From: Pisaster brevispinus
Taxonomy: Eukaryota; Echinodermata; Asteroidea; Forcipulatida; Asteriidae
Reading direction: 5' to 3'
DNA: 64,000 bases
Assembly (NCBI GenBank): GCA_023634235.1
Contig: JAMKCF010000019.1
Coordinates: forward strand, 1,612,001-1,676,000
Numbering within the stretch: position 1 is the first letter of the stretch; the number at the start of each line of letters is the position of its first letter. Of this stretch, positions 33,355 to 46,700 are shown one piece after another. The position numbers and the translations under genes were made by a program. The notes under the pieces are model-generated. The model had not been told where the DNA came from, searched no databases, and saw only the letters and a program-made list of their open reading frames with translations.

Positions 33355-36009
33355 CTACATTCTTTGATAAAGTTTGATAGTTGTCCCATCCACTACAACC
33401 AGTCTTCCGTCCCGTGTAAACTCCACATCTCTAGGTGTCTGTAGACCCCTGGCTACGCATCCCATGTGCCTCCCGTCAGCTCCAAACTCATGAATGGTAC
33501 CTTTGTTGAAGACATCGGCCTTGTAAAACGGAATGAAGATGGAACCATCGGGAGCAAAACAGGGTCCCCACGGGGCAACAAGGTTAGATGGATCGACGCT
33601 TTTAGACTTGATAGAGACAAGTGTCTCACCAGTTGAAATGTCCAGGACATCCACACGTTTGGATTCTGCACTTGATACAAGAATTTTTCCCTTGTTGTCC
33701 ACAGCAAGACTCATTGGAGCTTGATCTAATTTAATCTGCCTCACAACCAAGCCATTAACTAAGACGTATATAACCTTCTTTGCCAAATCACCGACGAAGA
33801 CGGTGTTATTTTCATCAACAGTTAAAGCCCATGGGTTGGTGACGGGTGTCAGGATGGAGTTAAGATAGCTACCTTTGTTGTCGTACACGTTGATGTTGTT
33901 GGTCTTTCCAAGTATCAGACACTTACCATCGGAGTAAAACGCTACGTCCCTATCTCCACGCTCGGGATTCCCGGCCGACTTGCCGGTCATCGTAAGTACG
34001 TGTTTGCCCTCCGTGTTGAAGATGCACGTGCGGTTGTTCCTTTGCTCAGCGATCGCAATGTCACCACCTGGACTCATAGCAACACCTCTTGCACAGTTGA
34101 ACTGACCAACCTCTGGCCCGAATTTACCGAACTGGAGCTGCAGCTGCCACTCTTCTTTCTCTACCAAGTCACCGAGGTGAATGTTGTACGCAGGCGTCTT
34201 TTCCGCGATGAATTTTAAGAAGCTCAAGTCGTCCGTCACCTTTGCGCTCGGAAGTGGGTTTTTGTCCATGAGCCCCAAGGCAAGCTTTATCTTCCTGTGA
34301 AGTGCTATCACGGTCTCATCATCTTTGTTATCTATATCTTCCATTTCCTCTGGAGCAACATCAATCTCCTGAAGTACACCCTTGAATGATGTCAATTGCA
34401 TCGTCATGAAATGCTGCCTCATCTTACAGACGTATTCTATGACGTCAAGGAGCCCTTGTTGTTTTCCACGGACATCGGCGATGATAGACTCCGTTGTTGA
34501 ATTCACTCCATCCCTGGCTCGGGTAGCCGCTGCAGAAATGTCCTCCTCTCTCATACTGAAGACTTCAATGGTTTGCTCGTACCTTATTTGTTGAGATACC
34601 AACCTTTCGTACAGAGACTGTATATCCAATCTGGGCTTATTGGAGACGTATTCTATTTTAGGAACTGCGATTTTGGATGGAGAACATCTTATAGCTGACT
34701 CGGTAGCTTCTTGAGCAACCTCTATCATATGTGGGTTCATAGAAGACATAGCTTCCACCATGCTACGTGCAAGGAGGTTAGTTTTGAGGTCGCCCACACC
34801 ACCGGATGGAATTTCCGTGGTTCCCATGCACATTGGACATTTTATTTTCTGTTGACAAATAAACACAAAATGACGGAAATTATGGCACCAGAGCAATAGA
34901 CAGAATTCAAAACATGGATTATGTGCACCTTTTAAAGTGATCAATGTTCAGTTCTTGAATGAGTTCATTGGGGTGTGGATCCAGGATTTTTACTACTAAG
35001 GAGGCCAGGGGTAAACAAAAAAGCCGAACAAGTAACGCGATGATATGCGCATTAGTTCCATGGCGGAGCGCGGTAGCACTGCGATGCATGGCATGTGTTC
35101 CGACAATGGCATGTGTTCCGACAATCAAATGGCAAGTATCTGTAAGAGTTTACAGAGATCCAGTGTGTCTACAGTACCACCATGTGTGAACCAAGTTCTG
35201 TAGCGATATTAGGGTTGTATGTGATGGCACAAGTTTACAAAAGGAAAAAATATAGGCCTTTGTATAAAATTTAAAAAAAGTTTTAAAAAAGGAAGAAAGG
35301 CAAAGTTGAGTACAGGATTAGATTCGGACCCCGGGATCAGAGCCCTTTATTTTTTCAAATATAAAAACAGCAGGCTATATTTCCACTAATCCAGTCAAAA
35401 AGAGACTGTCCCTTAACGTTACCCTGACCCACCAACAAACTGCAATAATTGTGCAAACAATACTGCATAGGTCTGAGGTCACTTATCACTGGTTGGATTT
35501 TTGACCAATGTTTATCTTCCATTGGACAGACAAGCGTGTACATGTAGTTATTTTATGTTGTTTGTCACCGACAGCTACATTTCTACTCTTCCAAAATATG
35601 AATTGGCAAACTGAAATCATGCATCATGTGTGGTGCTTGCTGCCCCTTAACGCTGCGCAAGATTGAACAGTTCTATACTTCGCACAGTGGCGTAATCATA
35701 CATTTTTCCTTGGGGGGGGGGGGGGGGAGGGCAAACCATTCGTTTATACAATTATTTTTCGATCTCATTTTGGGCGGGGTGGGGTAAGGGTTCTGAACGT
35801 GGTGGGGGAGGGGGCTCTTATTACGACTCTGTAGTGGGGGCGGGGTTTTATAGGTAATCGTTTACCTTGGCTTCAGTGTCCACCAAGCTATCGATGCACA
35901 GTTTGCAGAATGTATGAGAGCAGTCCAGAATCTTTGGATCTTGAAGGGATTCCAAACACACTCCACACTCCAACTCACGGGCTAGAGGTTCAACACTAGA
36001 AGCCGCCAT
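33355..36009 (-). CDS. RING-finger / NHL-repeat E3 ubiquitin ligase (TRIM-NHL-like, no B-box), 2 exons
   Basis: Exons 36009-35866 and 34848-33355 join in phase to give 545 residues. A C3HC4 RING uses C15, C18, C30, H32, C35 and C38 from exon 1, and C52 and C55 (KCPMC) from exon 2, so the intron splits the RING. Residues about 120-215 are helical and likely coiled coil. From about 290 to the end there are six NHL-type blades (for example RGVAMSPGGDIAIAEQ, PWALTVDENNTVFVGD, PMSLAVDNKGKILVSS and PRDVEFTRDGRLVVVD). No B-box ligand pattern lies between the RING and the coil, unlike standard TRIM2/3/32/71 proteins; malin also lacks it. The expected role is ubiquitin transfer to targets bound by the NHL propeller, in the cytoplasm. 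The target is unknown. The start is the first ATG, giving MAASS, 14 residues before the first zinc ligand. Confidence 0.92.
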
Positions 36010-37025
36010 TGTGCCGTTCACAAACTTTACTGATGAACTTGCCGTTTATACGCTTTGAGTGCAACCCGCTGTCGCATTTTATGAGGCCCAAATGAACGGT
36101 TATTCACGGAGACTTTGACCTACAGGGTCACGCGGATGTTTATCGTTGCAAAAACCTGGTTCGTGTTTACCGGATGAGTGAAGTAGGGTTAAAAGTCAGC
36201 CAAGTTGGTTTCACTATTTCCCAATTCGACTGCATATGAATATTAATCGTACCGAAATTTCCAAACCGCGTAATTCACAACGCAATTCAAGCCCCCCCCC
36301 CCCCCCCGCTACACATACAAGAGTCTCTTGAGGTTCCTGCGTTTTTTTTCACCCTCTTTCATTGCACGGGAAATAGTTATAAAAAGAGCCATCAAATTTT
36401 ATGAAGAGGCAGAGAGGGTGGTGTATCCCAAATCATGCTGCGCAACATGGTTTTTAAATATTTTAACTCCCGAGTACGCCATTGGAATAAGGAAGACATT
36501 GTGAACATTTAGAACGTTTTGGGTCAGTCACATCGCCGATACACTGTACACGTATGTACCAACTAAGGGAAAGTTAAGAAGCCATGCGCCATGTTTTTTC
36601 CAGTACGAGTTTTTCAAAACGTGACATTCGGACATGAAAGTTCAAACAAGGAAATAAAACAAACTGAAACAGAAGTTTAAGTCGTTTAAAAAAAGGTTTA
36701 TTGTTTTACAAAATTGTGGGGTTTCTTTTCAAAGAGAAACAAAATTATAGAGAAATTAAAATGATATAAATGGGTCTTGAAGGTCAAACCATATGCACCT
36801 ATAATAATCACTTGATCCTTAACAACGGTGGCAGTGATTTTCAGAATGCATTGAAAAATTGAAAGTACAATTAGTTCATTAAGCTATTGTTAAAAATATT
36901 GCTACCGTAGACTAAAGCTGACCTGTGTCAAGATTTAGTTTGAGTTATTGAATTCAATCGGATTCAGGAATAGTAATAATACTGGTCATAACCTCCGTCC
37001 ATAACTTGTCACGCCACTTAGTGAT

Positions 37026-37233
37026 TCTAAAAAAAACCGGTCAGATCTTAACCGGATTCAGGGTTCTAAGGGTCTTGACCAATTCGACCTGCGAAATGGT
37101 AATGTGATTAAAACTCGTATTCAGCGCCACTTTGACCCATTTGTGGGTCATTTTGACACTGACTCCGGGTCACACTGACCCAGAAATGGATCAGGCCCCA
37201 CGCGACCCGAATCCGGGTCAAAATGCTTTTAGA
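37026..37233. mobile_element. GGGTCA-rich MITE, copy 3
   Basis: Ends TCTAAAAAA and (rc) TCTAAAAGC are inverted. The right half ('gggtcattttgacac', 'actccgggtcacac', 'cccagaaatgg') is clearly similar to the right half of copy 1 at 28685-28894. Confidence 0.75.
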
Positions 37234-37619
37234 TTGTAAGTACAGTGCGAAACTGTTGGAGGCCATACTGTTTTCGAAAACACTTATAACTTAAACAGTC
37301 ACTATGTGTCCAGTCCAATGACTGTAGTTACTGTTATCAGATTTGTTATGTACATACACATACACATACATATACAAGTATACATTTATTCGTTTAGCCA
37401 ATGGGATTGTGGAAGACTTCAGTCATCTAAACCACTTGATTATCAAGAGACATGATATAAAACTAACCTTCGAATATCTCATAAAAAACAGGTCATAAAC
37501 AGAAAAGCAAATAGATTTAGGTCATGCGAACTATGTAGGCTACCAAAATTTATCTGATGGTATTTCAGAGCGAGACTTAAAACATGGGTTTATACGTTGC
37601 AAAGAGGAATTTCTTCCCC

Positions 37620-37905
37620 CAGTCAAAATGTCAAAATCAATGCCGTTTTGATTGAATATCATCAAAATGCAGAAATGATCTGAACATTCTCTGAACAAAA
37701 AATGTACAGTTCAAATTTGAAATGAAACGAAATCGAGGGTTTTTGGATGTTGACAAAAATTTCACTGGGAGGGTATCACAAACAGTGGCATTTTACACCA
37801 TTTTAGCATGAGGTTAGAGACTTCATGTCATTTCCTCACATTTTCATATTGGAAAATTAGTTCATAACAACTATAAATTTGACCTTGTAGTCCCTCTTTA
37901 AGGTT
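37620..37905. mobile_element. Fragment of the palindromic MITE family seen at 51168-51664
   Basis: It shares 'ttttgattgaatatcatca', 'gagggtatcacaaacag' and the end 'gaccttgtagtccctcttta' with 51168-51664. The left terminus is missing. Confidence 0.55.
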
Positions 37906-38918
37906 CTGTGGCTGTACTCAAGAAAAGAACAATACAATTTATTGAAAATGAGAGCATTTACTTTTCTAGTTAAGGTTAAAGTGAAAAAAAGTCTCCACAC
38001 AACTGAGCCAAAGCAACGCTTTCCAAAGATATCTTATTTGAAGATAGAAATAAATTACCTTTCTGTTTTTGTGGAATCATTGGTAATAATACAATATGTA
38101 AAGCAAAATCTCAAAGTACAAGTCGCATGTACAAATATTTGGTTTAAGTAGCTCTTTTGAAAAAGCCCACATGCATGCTGAACAAAAGTAAGATTTGATA
38201 AATAATTTAAAATATAATCCAAATAAGAAAATCACAACAACAAAATCAATATTTACAGGCACATGAAGTATATAAAATTGAACACAGTAAAAGAACTCAC
38301 AACATGGTAAATTAAATATTTTTTTATAATAATATACAACAGTATGTTCTATGTACAGATTATGTATTTACATGTCATCATAGTTAAGTACTCCAAACAT
38401 GATAAATTTTGTTATGTCTTAAATAATGTACATTTATGTCTTTTTACAAAATTGATATGACGTGATTATCATTAACTTTTTTAAAGTTCTAGTAAGTAGG
38501 AAAAAGGTATAAAACACATTCCCCCAAATATTTCTGATAAAGTATAAAAATTGTACCAAATATATTTAAAAAAATGTAATTTCAGATGTTTGATCACAAC
38601 ATTATTGTAGAAGGAAACAATTGCAAGGCACCGTCTTGGAATAAAATGATCTACTTCCTGCAAAATATAAAAACCCTGTCGCAGAAGAAAATATTGCTTT
38701 GACAGCTGATTGGTCTGCACTTCTTAGCTTATTTAAATTTATTTCTACAGTAAGCTTTGATTGGTTTCGTACTGGAATGTATTCCACAAGGCAATAGTGA
38801 CTTTTCTGCGAGAGTCCTCCATAGTAACACACATCACTCACATCACAGACAGAGTACATATGTCGCTTGCAGTGATGTAGTCGATACCAAGACCCAAAGT
38901 TCCGAGGCTGTGACCGAA

Positions 38919-39062
38919 TGGGAGACTTTTGGGAACTATAGGTGGAAGCAGACTTTCCAGGTCAATCCATTGTTCTTGGAAATGTGAGCATGCTCAGAAC
39001 GGCGTAAGCAATGGAAATTTACCTGGTAAGTCTGCTGCCACCTTGCGTTCAAAGGTTTCCCA
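38919..39062. mobile_element. Short hairpin MITE
   Basis: The left arm (gggagacttttgggaac, then ggtggaagcagactttccag) is mirrored by the right arm (rc gggaaacctttgaacg, then ggtggcagcagacttaccag) over about 144 bp. No coding content. Confidence 0.6.
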
Positions 39063-40419
39063 CTTCTAAAGTGGCTATGGCCGGAATGCCAAAAAGTCCT
39101 AATCTTTAAGGTTGACATTGCAGCCAGCAGCAGTAGCCTTAGCTAAAGTCACTTGATTTGGATGCAGCATGAGACTAAGACCAAGACATGTAGATCTAAA
39201 TGTCAAGACCTACAGACACTATATAAACTATGTCACCATTTGATTTTGCGCTAGGCCCATGTGAAAAGGTAAATGAAAGCGGACAGTTGTTATTCACTTG
39301 CCACCTTATGGAACTTAAAGCCTTAGCAAGGACAAGTTCATAACCAAAGATAAACAATGATCACTGAGTAGGCAAACCATAAAATAAGGTTTTGATTCAC
39401 ACAACACTTATGTCATTATTAGAAGCCTTTTCACACAGTTTTCAAAGATTATCACAGCTCTTAACAATCTTAATTTACCTTATTCACCTTAAGTACAAAA
39501 CATTTCCATGCACTAAATAAGAACTGATGCAGAGAGTACTACAGACCAGCTTATTTGTGTCATATACCCTATGCGGTGTGGCGATAATAAATACTGAATC
39601 TCATTCTGCTGAAATTGGGTCAGACTATTTTGACCTCGAGCCTCAGTGTGGTTACACTGTTCTAAATGAGTTTAAAAGCCAATTAAAATGGCGAAAGCAT
39701 GATGAATGTGTATTTTTCAGTTGAAAAAATAATAAAATAAAATGCTGCATGCCACTGAAATGAACCAATTAATCTATACAGAAATCACAGCAGGATTACT
39801 TTGTACCTAACTACATGTGCATGTAATACTGCACAAACAAATTTATGGTTGTTTAATAAAGAGTACAATGGACTGCTGGAATTTAATTGGCAGTGAAAAA
39901 TTAAACATTGATACCAATGTACCAATGATCAAGGTGGTTAAATTTGGACGGAATTTCCAACACCACTGTGTAAATAACGGAGGTCAAGGCAAGAACAAAA
40001 TTTCAGAGAGTAAGTGCACTTTTGGCGTCAAGTTTACCTTTTGACTAATCAACCCAAGATAATATCCATTCAGTTGTTGAACTTTGAGACCCATGCAACT
40101 GTACTAGAATATGTATCTAGCTGTAAAGGGAGGTACATGTACACAAATAATGGATGACAATGCATATTCTTTTCAGCCTTTTTAGTAGTCATGATGGATA
40201 AAAAAACAACCTGTGTGAATGCTTGTATAAAAGCTAGTACACTGTACTGTGTTGATACACTATTAAAAATAGATGTTAAGCAAGCTACTCCTCCATTAAA
40301 ATCAATAGGTACTTATAAGGCACTTTTACACCAAGTAGAGAAGGATCTTAAACTGTTTCCCATGTAAGGGTATCTCTACTCACCAAACCTTAAGCATTCT
40401 TTGCAATCCATCTCGGCTC

Positions 40420-40660
40420 CTCAGGAGGTGTTGCACTGACACCAAATAGGAGCGCAGGTTGTTGATCAATCACAGCAAGAATCTCTACTCTCACAAGTAC
40501 CCATTTACTCTTGGGTAATAACCAGTTACGGTAGTTAAGTTTCTTGCCCAAGGACATGAGTGTCATGGGACTTGGATTTGATGACACGTTCTGATGAACC
40601 AGCCATCAGAACTTGAGTCCAATGCACTAGACTGCTCCTGCCACGACACGCAAAAAGCTC
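40420..40660 (-). repeat. tRNA-derived SINE downstream of ninein stop
   Basis: Read on the minus strand it starts with a box A-like 'gtgtcgtggcaggagcag' region near 40648 and contains a degraded box B. It then runs through 'catgacactcatgtccttg'. It lies 70-310 bp beyond the ninein stop codon, so it is probably in the 3' UTR. Confidence 0.55.
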
Positions 40661-40728
40661 CACTGTCTAACCATAGCTCTATGGTCAAACCAGGCTGATA
40701 TCCCAAGAAAACTCTGTCATTCTAATGA

Positions 40729-43700
40729 TTAAATAACAGCTGGGGATACTTTCCTGATAAGTCTGAGGTAAACTTGGTTCTTCTCTGTCAGGTTATGACA
40801 GGTTCGCTCTGCATTCTTCTGGCGTTCTTCTGTGATTTGTAGCGCAGTGTGTAGCTTACAGTTCTCCATGTACAACTCCTTCACCATGATATCACTACGA
40901 GTTGACCTTGTCAGCTAAATAAAAAAAAAAAAAATATTGAGATGAGTTGTGGACAAAGAAAAGGGTTGGTAAGTAATTTTCAATATGAAGCTCAATAATT
41001 ATAAAGTTAATTCTGTCTGAAAATGTCTCAACAGCATTTGAAAATGGCACAAATCACCACCGCTTTTTTAGATTTACTGAATTGGAATAAGCATGACACG
41101 AATAAGAACCAAAACCACCGTCAACCATTAAAAAAAAAAGTCTAAAACAAGACCGCAAAATGAAACTTTCACTGCTTGGTTGTACGGTTTATTGAAATTT
41201 AGAGAAAGGAAATGAATTTACTCTTCCAACATGTAAAACAACAATGATAGTGTCCACATCAAAATTAATATCATAGGAATTTTATCATTGTATTGTTATT
41301 TTTTAATGAATGAACAAGTATAAATAAAAGAGAGAATTTTCTTTTTCTTGTTGGTACATTTCAGAGCAAAAGAAGGCACACAAGTAAAGCATCAACCCCT
41401 CCATGAGCAACACATACATTTAAAGCAAAAAGTGCTGAAAAACATATATACGAAACTAAACAAGCAAACAATTTTTGTAGAAACACAGAACTCGATACGA
41501 GCCTTTTCGTAGCAGTAAAACTAGGATAGGACAAGGCAATGATCAATACACCTATTGAAACATAAAATGCTTCAAGTATACACAAATTTGCATCTTAGTA
41601 AACTCATAACATTTTACAGTAAGTTGACCAACAATAAAACAATTAACTGCACACAGGTTGTGTGTTGTAAAACAACTGTGAACAGAGCTGCATGTATCTG
41701 TGTATTGTTTGTGTTGTCACTGTGTCTGCTTTTTTGCATTCAAATGTTCATTTCCATATTCATGTCATATGGTGGGCTGTGTGGCACATCTATTATTCAA
41801 AACCATGTGAATGATTTCAAAATAAGACAAAAGAAATTCTCATTCCGTACCTGGTCTTTTAGTTTCTTGACATATTCATCCAATGTCGCTCTCATCTTTT
41901 TCAGTTTCCTCTCTTGTTCAGCCTTAATTTCTGCTAATCTCTTCACCTCGTCTTTCCATTCCTCTTTGCTGCTTTTTACTATCCTCCCAATCTCTTGAGT
42001 TCTCTCAGCTAATAAATTTTCTGTGTCCTTCTTCTGAGCGTCTTTACGCAGTACATCCTCACGAAGACGTTGTAATTCTTTCATTGAGGCTTCGGACTGT
42101 TTGTCTTTGACCCGTTGAATTTCTCTCATGTGTTGGGTTTCTTGGATAGAGAGTTGCATCTGAGACTCGAGAAGCTGAGAATGATGTGATTGAAAAGAGA
42201 CCTTGACTTTCATCATGAGGCATATTTTTGAACAAAGAACAAGTTTCATCATGAGGCAACATTGAAAAAAGAACACGTTTCATCTTGAAGCAAAATTGAA
42301 CAAGGTACAAGTTTCATCATAAAGCAACATTGAACAAAGAACAAGTTTCATCTTGAAGCAAAATTGGATAAAGAACAAGTTTCATCATGAAGCAACATTT
42401 GAATAAAGAACAAGTTTCATCATGAAGCAACATTTGAATAAAGAACAAGTTTCATCATGAGGCAACACTGAACAAAGAACAAAATGTCTTGGACAACTGG
42501 ACTGAGTGTAACAAGTATTAGATAAAGATCTGTCTATTATTAACAATAGTGAAGTGCTTCAATATTGGTATTTTATCAACCCCCATCAGAATCAGTTGTA
42601 ATTACACCCTAACTATGTACAATCAAAAGTTGGCATTGTTTAAACTCACCTGTTTTTTGATATCAGCCAGATCTGTTGATAACTTCTCCTTTTCATCTGT
42701 CACTAGCATCAGTTGTGCCTAAGATTGGAAGGAAACAGGACAATTGTTACTTTCACAGACATACAAATGTACGTGTGAGACTGTTCTTAAACATCTCAAG
42801 CAATCATGGCAGATAACAACACTTGTACTGGTTCAAACAGAGAACAGACCCCTTGCATATGATGTCAAAAGCCCAAACAGCGTCCTCACTGAGGTCAAAG
42901 GAAGTATCATTGGCTATGCATGGTACTGTGTAGTGTGCATTTTAGGCGATGCACGCACATTTACCATGTTTACATGCTCACCATACCTTTACTTGCAATT
43001 TGACTCTCAAAATGGCTGAACACGGACAGAGAGTAGCCGCATGTGACCTCAGTACAAGGGGTCATTAGAGTGAAATATGAAGCCAGTTGTGACAGACTAA
43101 AACATTGTACCACAACTGTTCATAAATCAACCCACAAAATATGACCTTAAAGAAAACAGATGCAATAAACGTGAAAAGTCATTGCATTGCATTTGTTTTA
43201 ACTTGACTATAATTGCATGTATGTACCATTTCAGAATCCACATTAGAATGGTTTATTTAGCCAATGATTAAAAAAAATCACAGATATTTGATATATTGGT
43301 CTCACATAAAAAACTATAGTTATCTTTGTATCCAAGAAACAAACTTTACAGGTTATGCCTTCAGCTTGACAAATGAGTGTTAATAAAAAGCGTTAATAAA
43401 TATGCAAATCAGAACATGACTGAAATATGAAATCATGGAGCCTGACCTCATGTATTTGAGAGCTGACATGATGACCCTCTAGCTTCTCATTGGCCAGACT
43501 GAGTTGATCCTCTAGTTTACTGACCGTTCGTTTCAGTTGATCACATTCACGAATGGTAGACTAGAAGAAGTGCATTATGGGTGATATGAAAGTGATTGTT
43601 AGTAATGGATTAAAAGTATTTTATAGATACAGAAAAGACAGAAAAATATGCAATGGTAATAAGATGAGAGAGAGAGGGGGAGAGGAGAGTAAAGGGGGAT

Positions 43701-46700
43701 GGATGAGTTTGGGAGGTGATTATGGTCGAGTACACATAGGTGAATTCCTTTTAATATTCAGCATGTTTGGAATGACAAAAAACTCCCGTTTCTTAGTCAA
43801 TGCATCCCATAGGTGTGCACTGGTTGTAAATGCAAGCCCTTGTTTGCTACTTCTGGCTTGAGGGCCGCTGTACCTTTGTGTATGGGTGTACATAAACTAC
43901 AAAAACTCCCACCATTCAAAAGCAATTCTTTTAAATCAACTTTTTAAGTTATATCAACATGTCAGTGCAAAATCCTTTTGACTTGAGTTTTAACATTGTG
44001 TCTTAAAAAAAAACTTGCACTGGAGAAGCTCAGTGCTGAAGTATTGTATCTTGGAAATAGTTTCAAAGATTTTTTCCTTGCAGAGTCACATTGATATTGT
44101 GCCTCTGCAAGGCATAATGATTTTAAAAAAGGATTGCTAGTATCTTACCCTCATATCTATCCGCACTTTGTCTTCAACATCTTCTTGGATGGACTTCTCC
44201 AACTCTTCTTTGTTGACAGCTAAAGATGTCTCTAGCTCATTTACTTCTTCTTTGAATCTAGTCTCCAACTTTTCTCTCTCCTGCTTGAATTTATGTCGCT
44301 CTCTTTGAACCTTTTCCTCCAGCTGGGACCTTTCTTGCTCCCGTCGATCCTCAACGTCCATTATCTTCTTCTTGTGTATCTCAACGAGCTCCAATTTCTC
44401 TTTCTTATGTTTTTTTAACATCTCAGATTTCTCCTGTTTACTCTTTTCCAGGATTGAAGTTTTGTCTCCTTTGCTGGCTTTTAGAAACTCCGCCTTCTCC
44501 ATTTCAAGTTTCTCTAAGTGTGCTTCCTTCTCCTGTTCAAAGCTTTCTATCAACGAAAGTTTCTCCTGGTAGAAGTTCTGCTCTATCTCCGCTCTCTGGT
44601 TGCTGAGTAGCTCATCAAAGTCTCTTCTTAACTGTCCTTTGAGTCCAACCTCCCCGTCAACAAAAAGAGACTCTAACTCATCGACCTTGTCTTGGTACTT
44701 TCTCTCCAACTCGGCTTTCTCATGCTCCCACTGCCCTTGCATCTTCTTCAGTCTCATCTCGCCCGCTGCTCTCTCTCGAATCATGTCCTCACTCAGAGAG
44801 GACTTTTCTTCAGAGAGTTCTTTTTCTATATGTGCCTTCTCATCCAGGAGTTTCTGCTCGACCTCAGTAATCCTGTTGTCCATCTCCTGGTTGTAATCTG
44901 CCTCCATCTGATCCCTGATCACAAACGAGAAGAAATATTAGTTATTAACGGTACAGCAAGATTAATAGTATTCAAGATGTATAACAGGATAATGTTGAGC
45001 TATACCAGAGGCGTGGCCACATGTCCTTGAATCTTCTAATCCACAACATACCACATATAAAGCTTTAAATGTAAGCGAGCCCAAATTTCTAAATATCCCA
45101 ACAGTTTTGCACTTTTGAAATGTATATACTCTCTTATCTTCCAAAATGCTTGCTTATCCCCCTGGAGTCAAGCAATATAGAGCTCATTCATAACCCAACC
45201 AATATGCTCTCTTCAATGCAACCCAGTGTAACAACCGACAACAGACCAAAAGAGTTTGAAAAAAAGATTGCACCATTTGCATAATGACAATCAGCATTTC
45301 TAATTACTAATACAGAAAAGAAACTTGATAAAGATGGTTGAAGAACGACAAATAAGTCTTTCCATTTGGGAACTAAAGGCACTCCAAAAATGAATGCTCT
45401 ATTGGTCAACACACTACACTGCAAATGCTCATTTAGAAGAACCAGGCATTCCTACAAAATGCTGTTCTGAAATGAAACACTTCATGAACCACAATGAAAA
45501 CAAACATCTTATTTGGAAATACGCTCGTTTTTTGCACAAACCTGAGATCAGTTTTCTCTTTGGTGAAAAACTCTTCCAACTCTAGCTTCTCTTTAGCAAA
45601 GTGCTCTGCCATCTCCAGCTTTTCGTCTCCAAACCGTCTCTCTATCTCCTCAATCAGTTGCTGCTGTTCTTTCACGAACTCCTCTTTCATGTCATCTTTC
45701 TGCTGGTCAAAGTTATCTTCCAGTTCAGTAATTTCCATCTTGTAGCGGAACTCGATGTCTTTGCACTCACGCTCATAGTTAGTCTTTGTATCACTCAGCT
45801 CTTTGGTGTGTTGCTCCTTCAAGCTTGCAATCTCTGCTTCCAACTTGGCCTCTGTCATTCAAAAAAGTGAACAGCAAGATAATCTTATGTGAAAATTTGT
45901 TCATCTGGTTGATACACAAAAGTGTACTTTCCAATAATTTTTCTTTTTGGTACCAACAGTCATGAATTTAGCAGTTCAACACACAGACTTGTTCCTCTGT
46001 TCAATCTTTTATTTCTTTTAAGGAAGAACGAATTCCTGCATTATGCTAATAAGAATAATTACTGGATTTACATAGCACCAAACTACCATAGGATGCAATG
46101 TACTTTATGGGGAAAAGACAAAAGATATTGGGACAACCAGCTACAGGTTAGAGAGCAGGTTGGCCTTGAGAGCCATTGTGAAGGTCAAAACCATCTCGAC
46201 GGTTCGAATGGGGACAGGAAAACCCTTTCCATAAGCAGGTCTTTTCACTTTAACCTTGGAATCAATTCACTTACATAGTCATAGAAATATAATATGCGTA
46301 TGCAGATATTCTTATGTTTAGGAAAACCTGATATTATTGATCCATTTACTAATTACAACCACGACTACACACCTAAATGTCTAAATGTCAGATCCACTAA
46401 ACTAAAATCCTATTGCAAAATTGGAATGAGCTACCATCATTTAGATTAATTCCGAGTGTGGTGTGGTGTACTGGCTGGAGGAGCATTGAATGTAAATGCA
46501 CATAAATAATAATATCATTACAGAGTATTTATATAGTATTCTAACTAACCAGATAAAGTAACGCAGTACTTTAATATAAATAATTAAACAACAAACAAAA
46601 AGAGAAACAAACAGAATAAGCAAAGCACATCGATTTTAGAAACTAGTGAGTTTTTCGAGTTAAAAAACAAAAGCTGCTGGTGAGTAAGAGTGGCGGATAC

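Larger units (their letters stand above)
36010..40728. other. Intergenic region between RING-NHL and ninein genes
   Basis: No coding region was found on either strand; short open frames lack splice context and homology. It holds a poly-C run near 36293-36307, MITEs at 37026-37233, 37620-37905 and 38919-39062, and an inverted SINE at 40420-40660. It should contain the RING-NHL promoter (just above 36009) and the ninein 3' UTR (below 40729). No clear poly(A) signal close to the ninein stop was found; a minus-strand ATTAAA lies at 39857-39852. Confidence 0.5.

Noticed and set aside
41555..41998. 147-codon plus-strand open frame
   Set aside because: It is largely antisense to the ninein exon at 41851-42174 and its hydrophobic look is a by-product of the reversed coiled-coil codons.
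44372..45030. Serine- and leucine-rich plus-strand open frames opposite ninein
   Set aside because: They are shadows of the 766-bp glutamate/lysine-rich coiled-coil exon on the minus strand.
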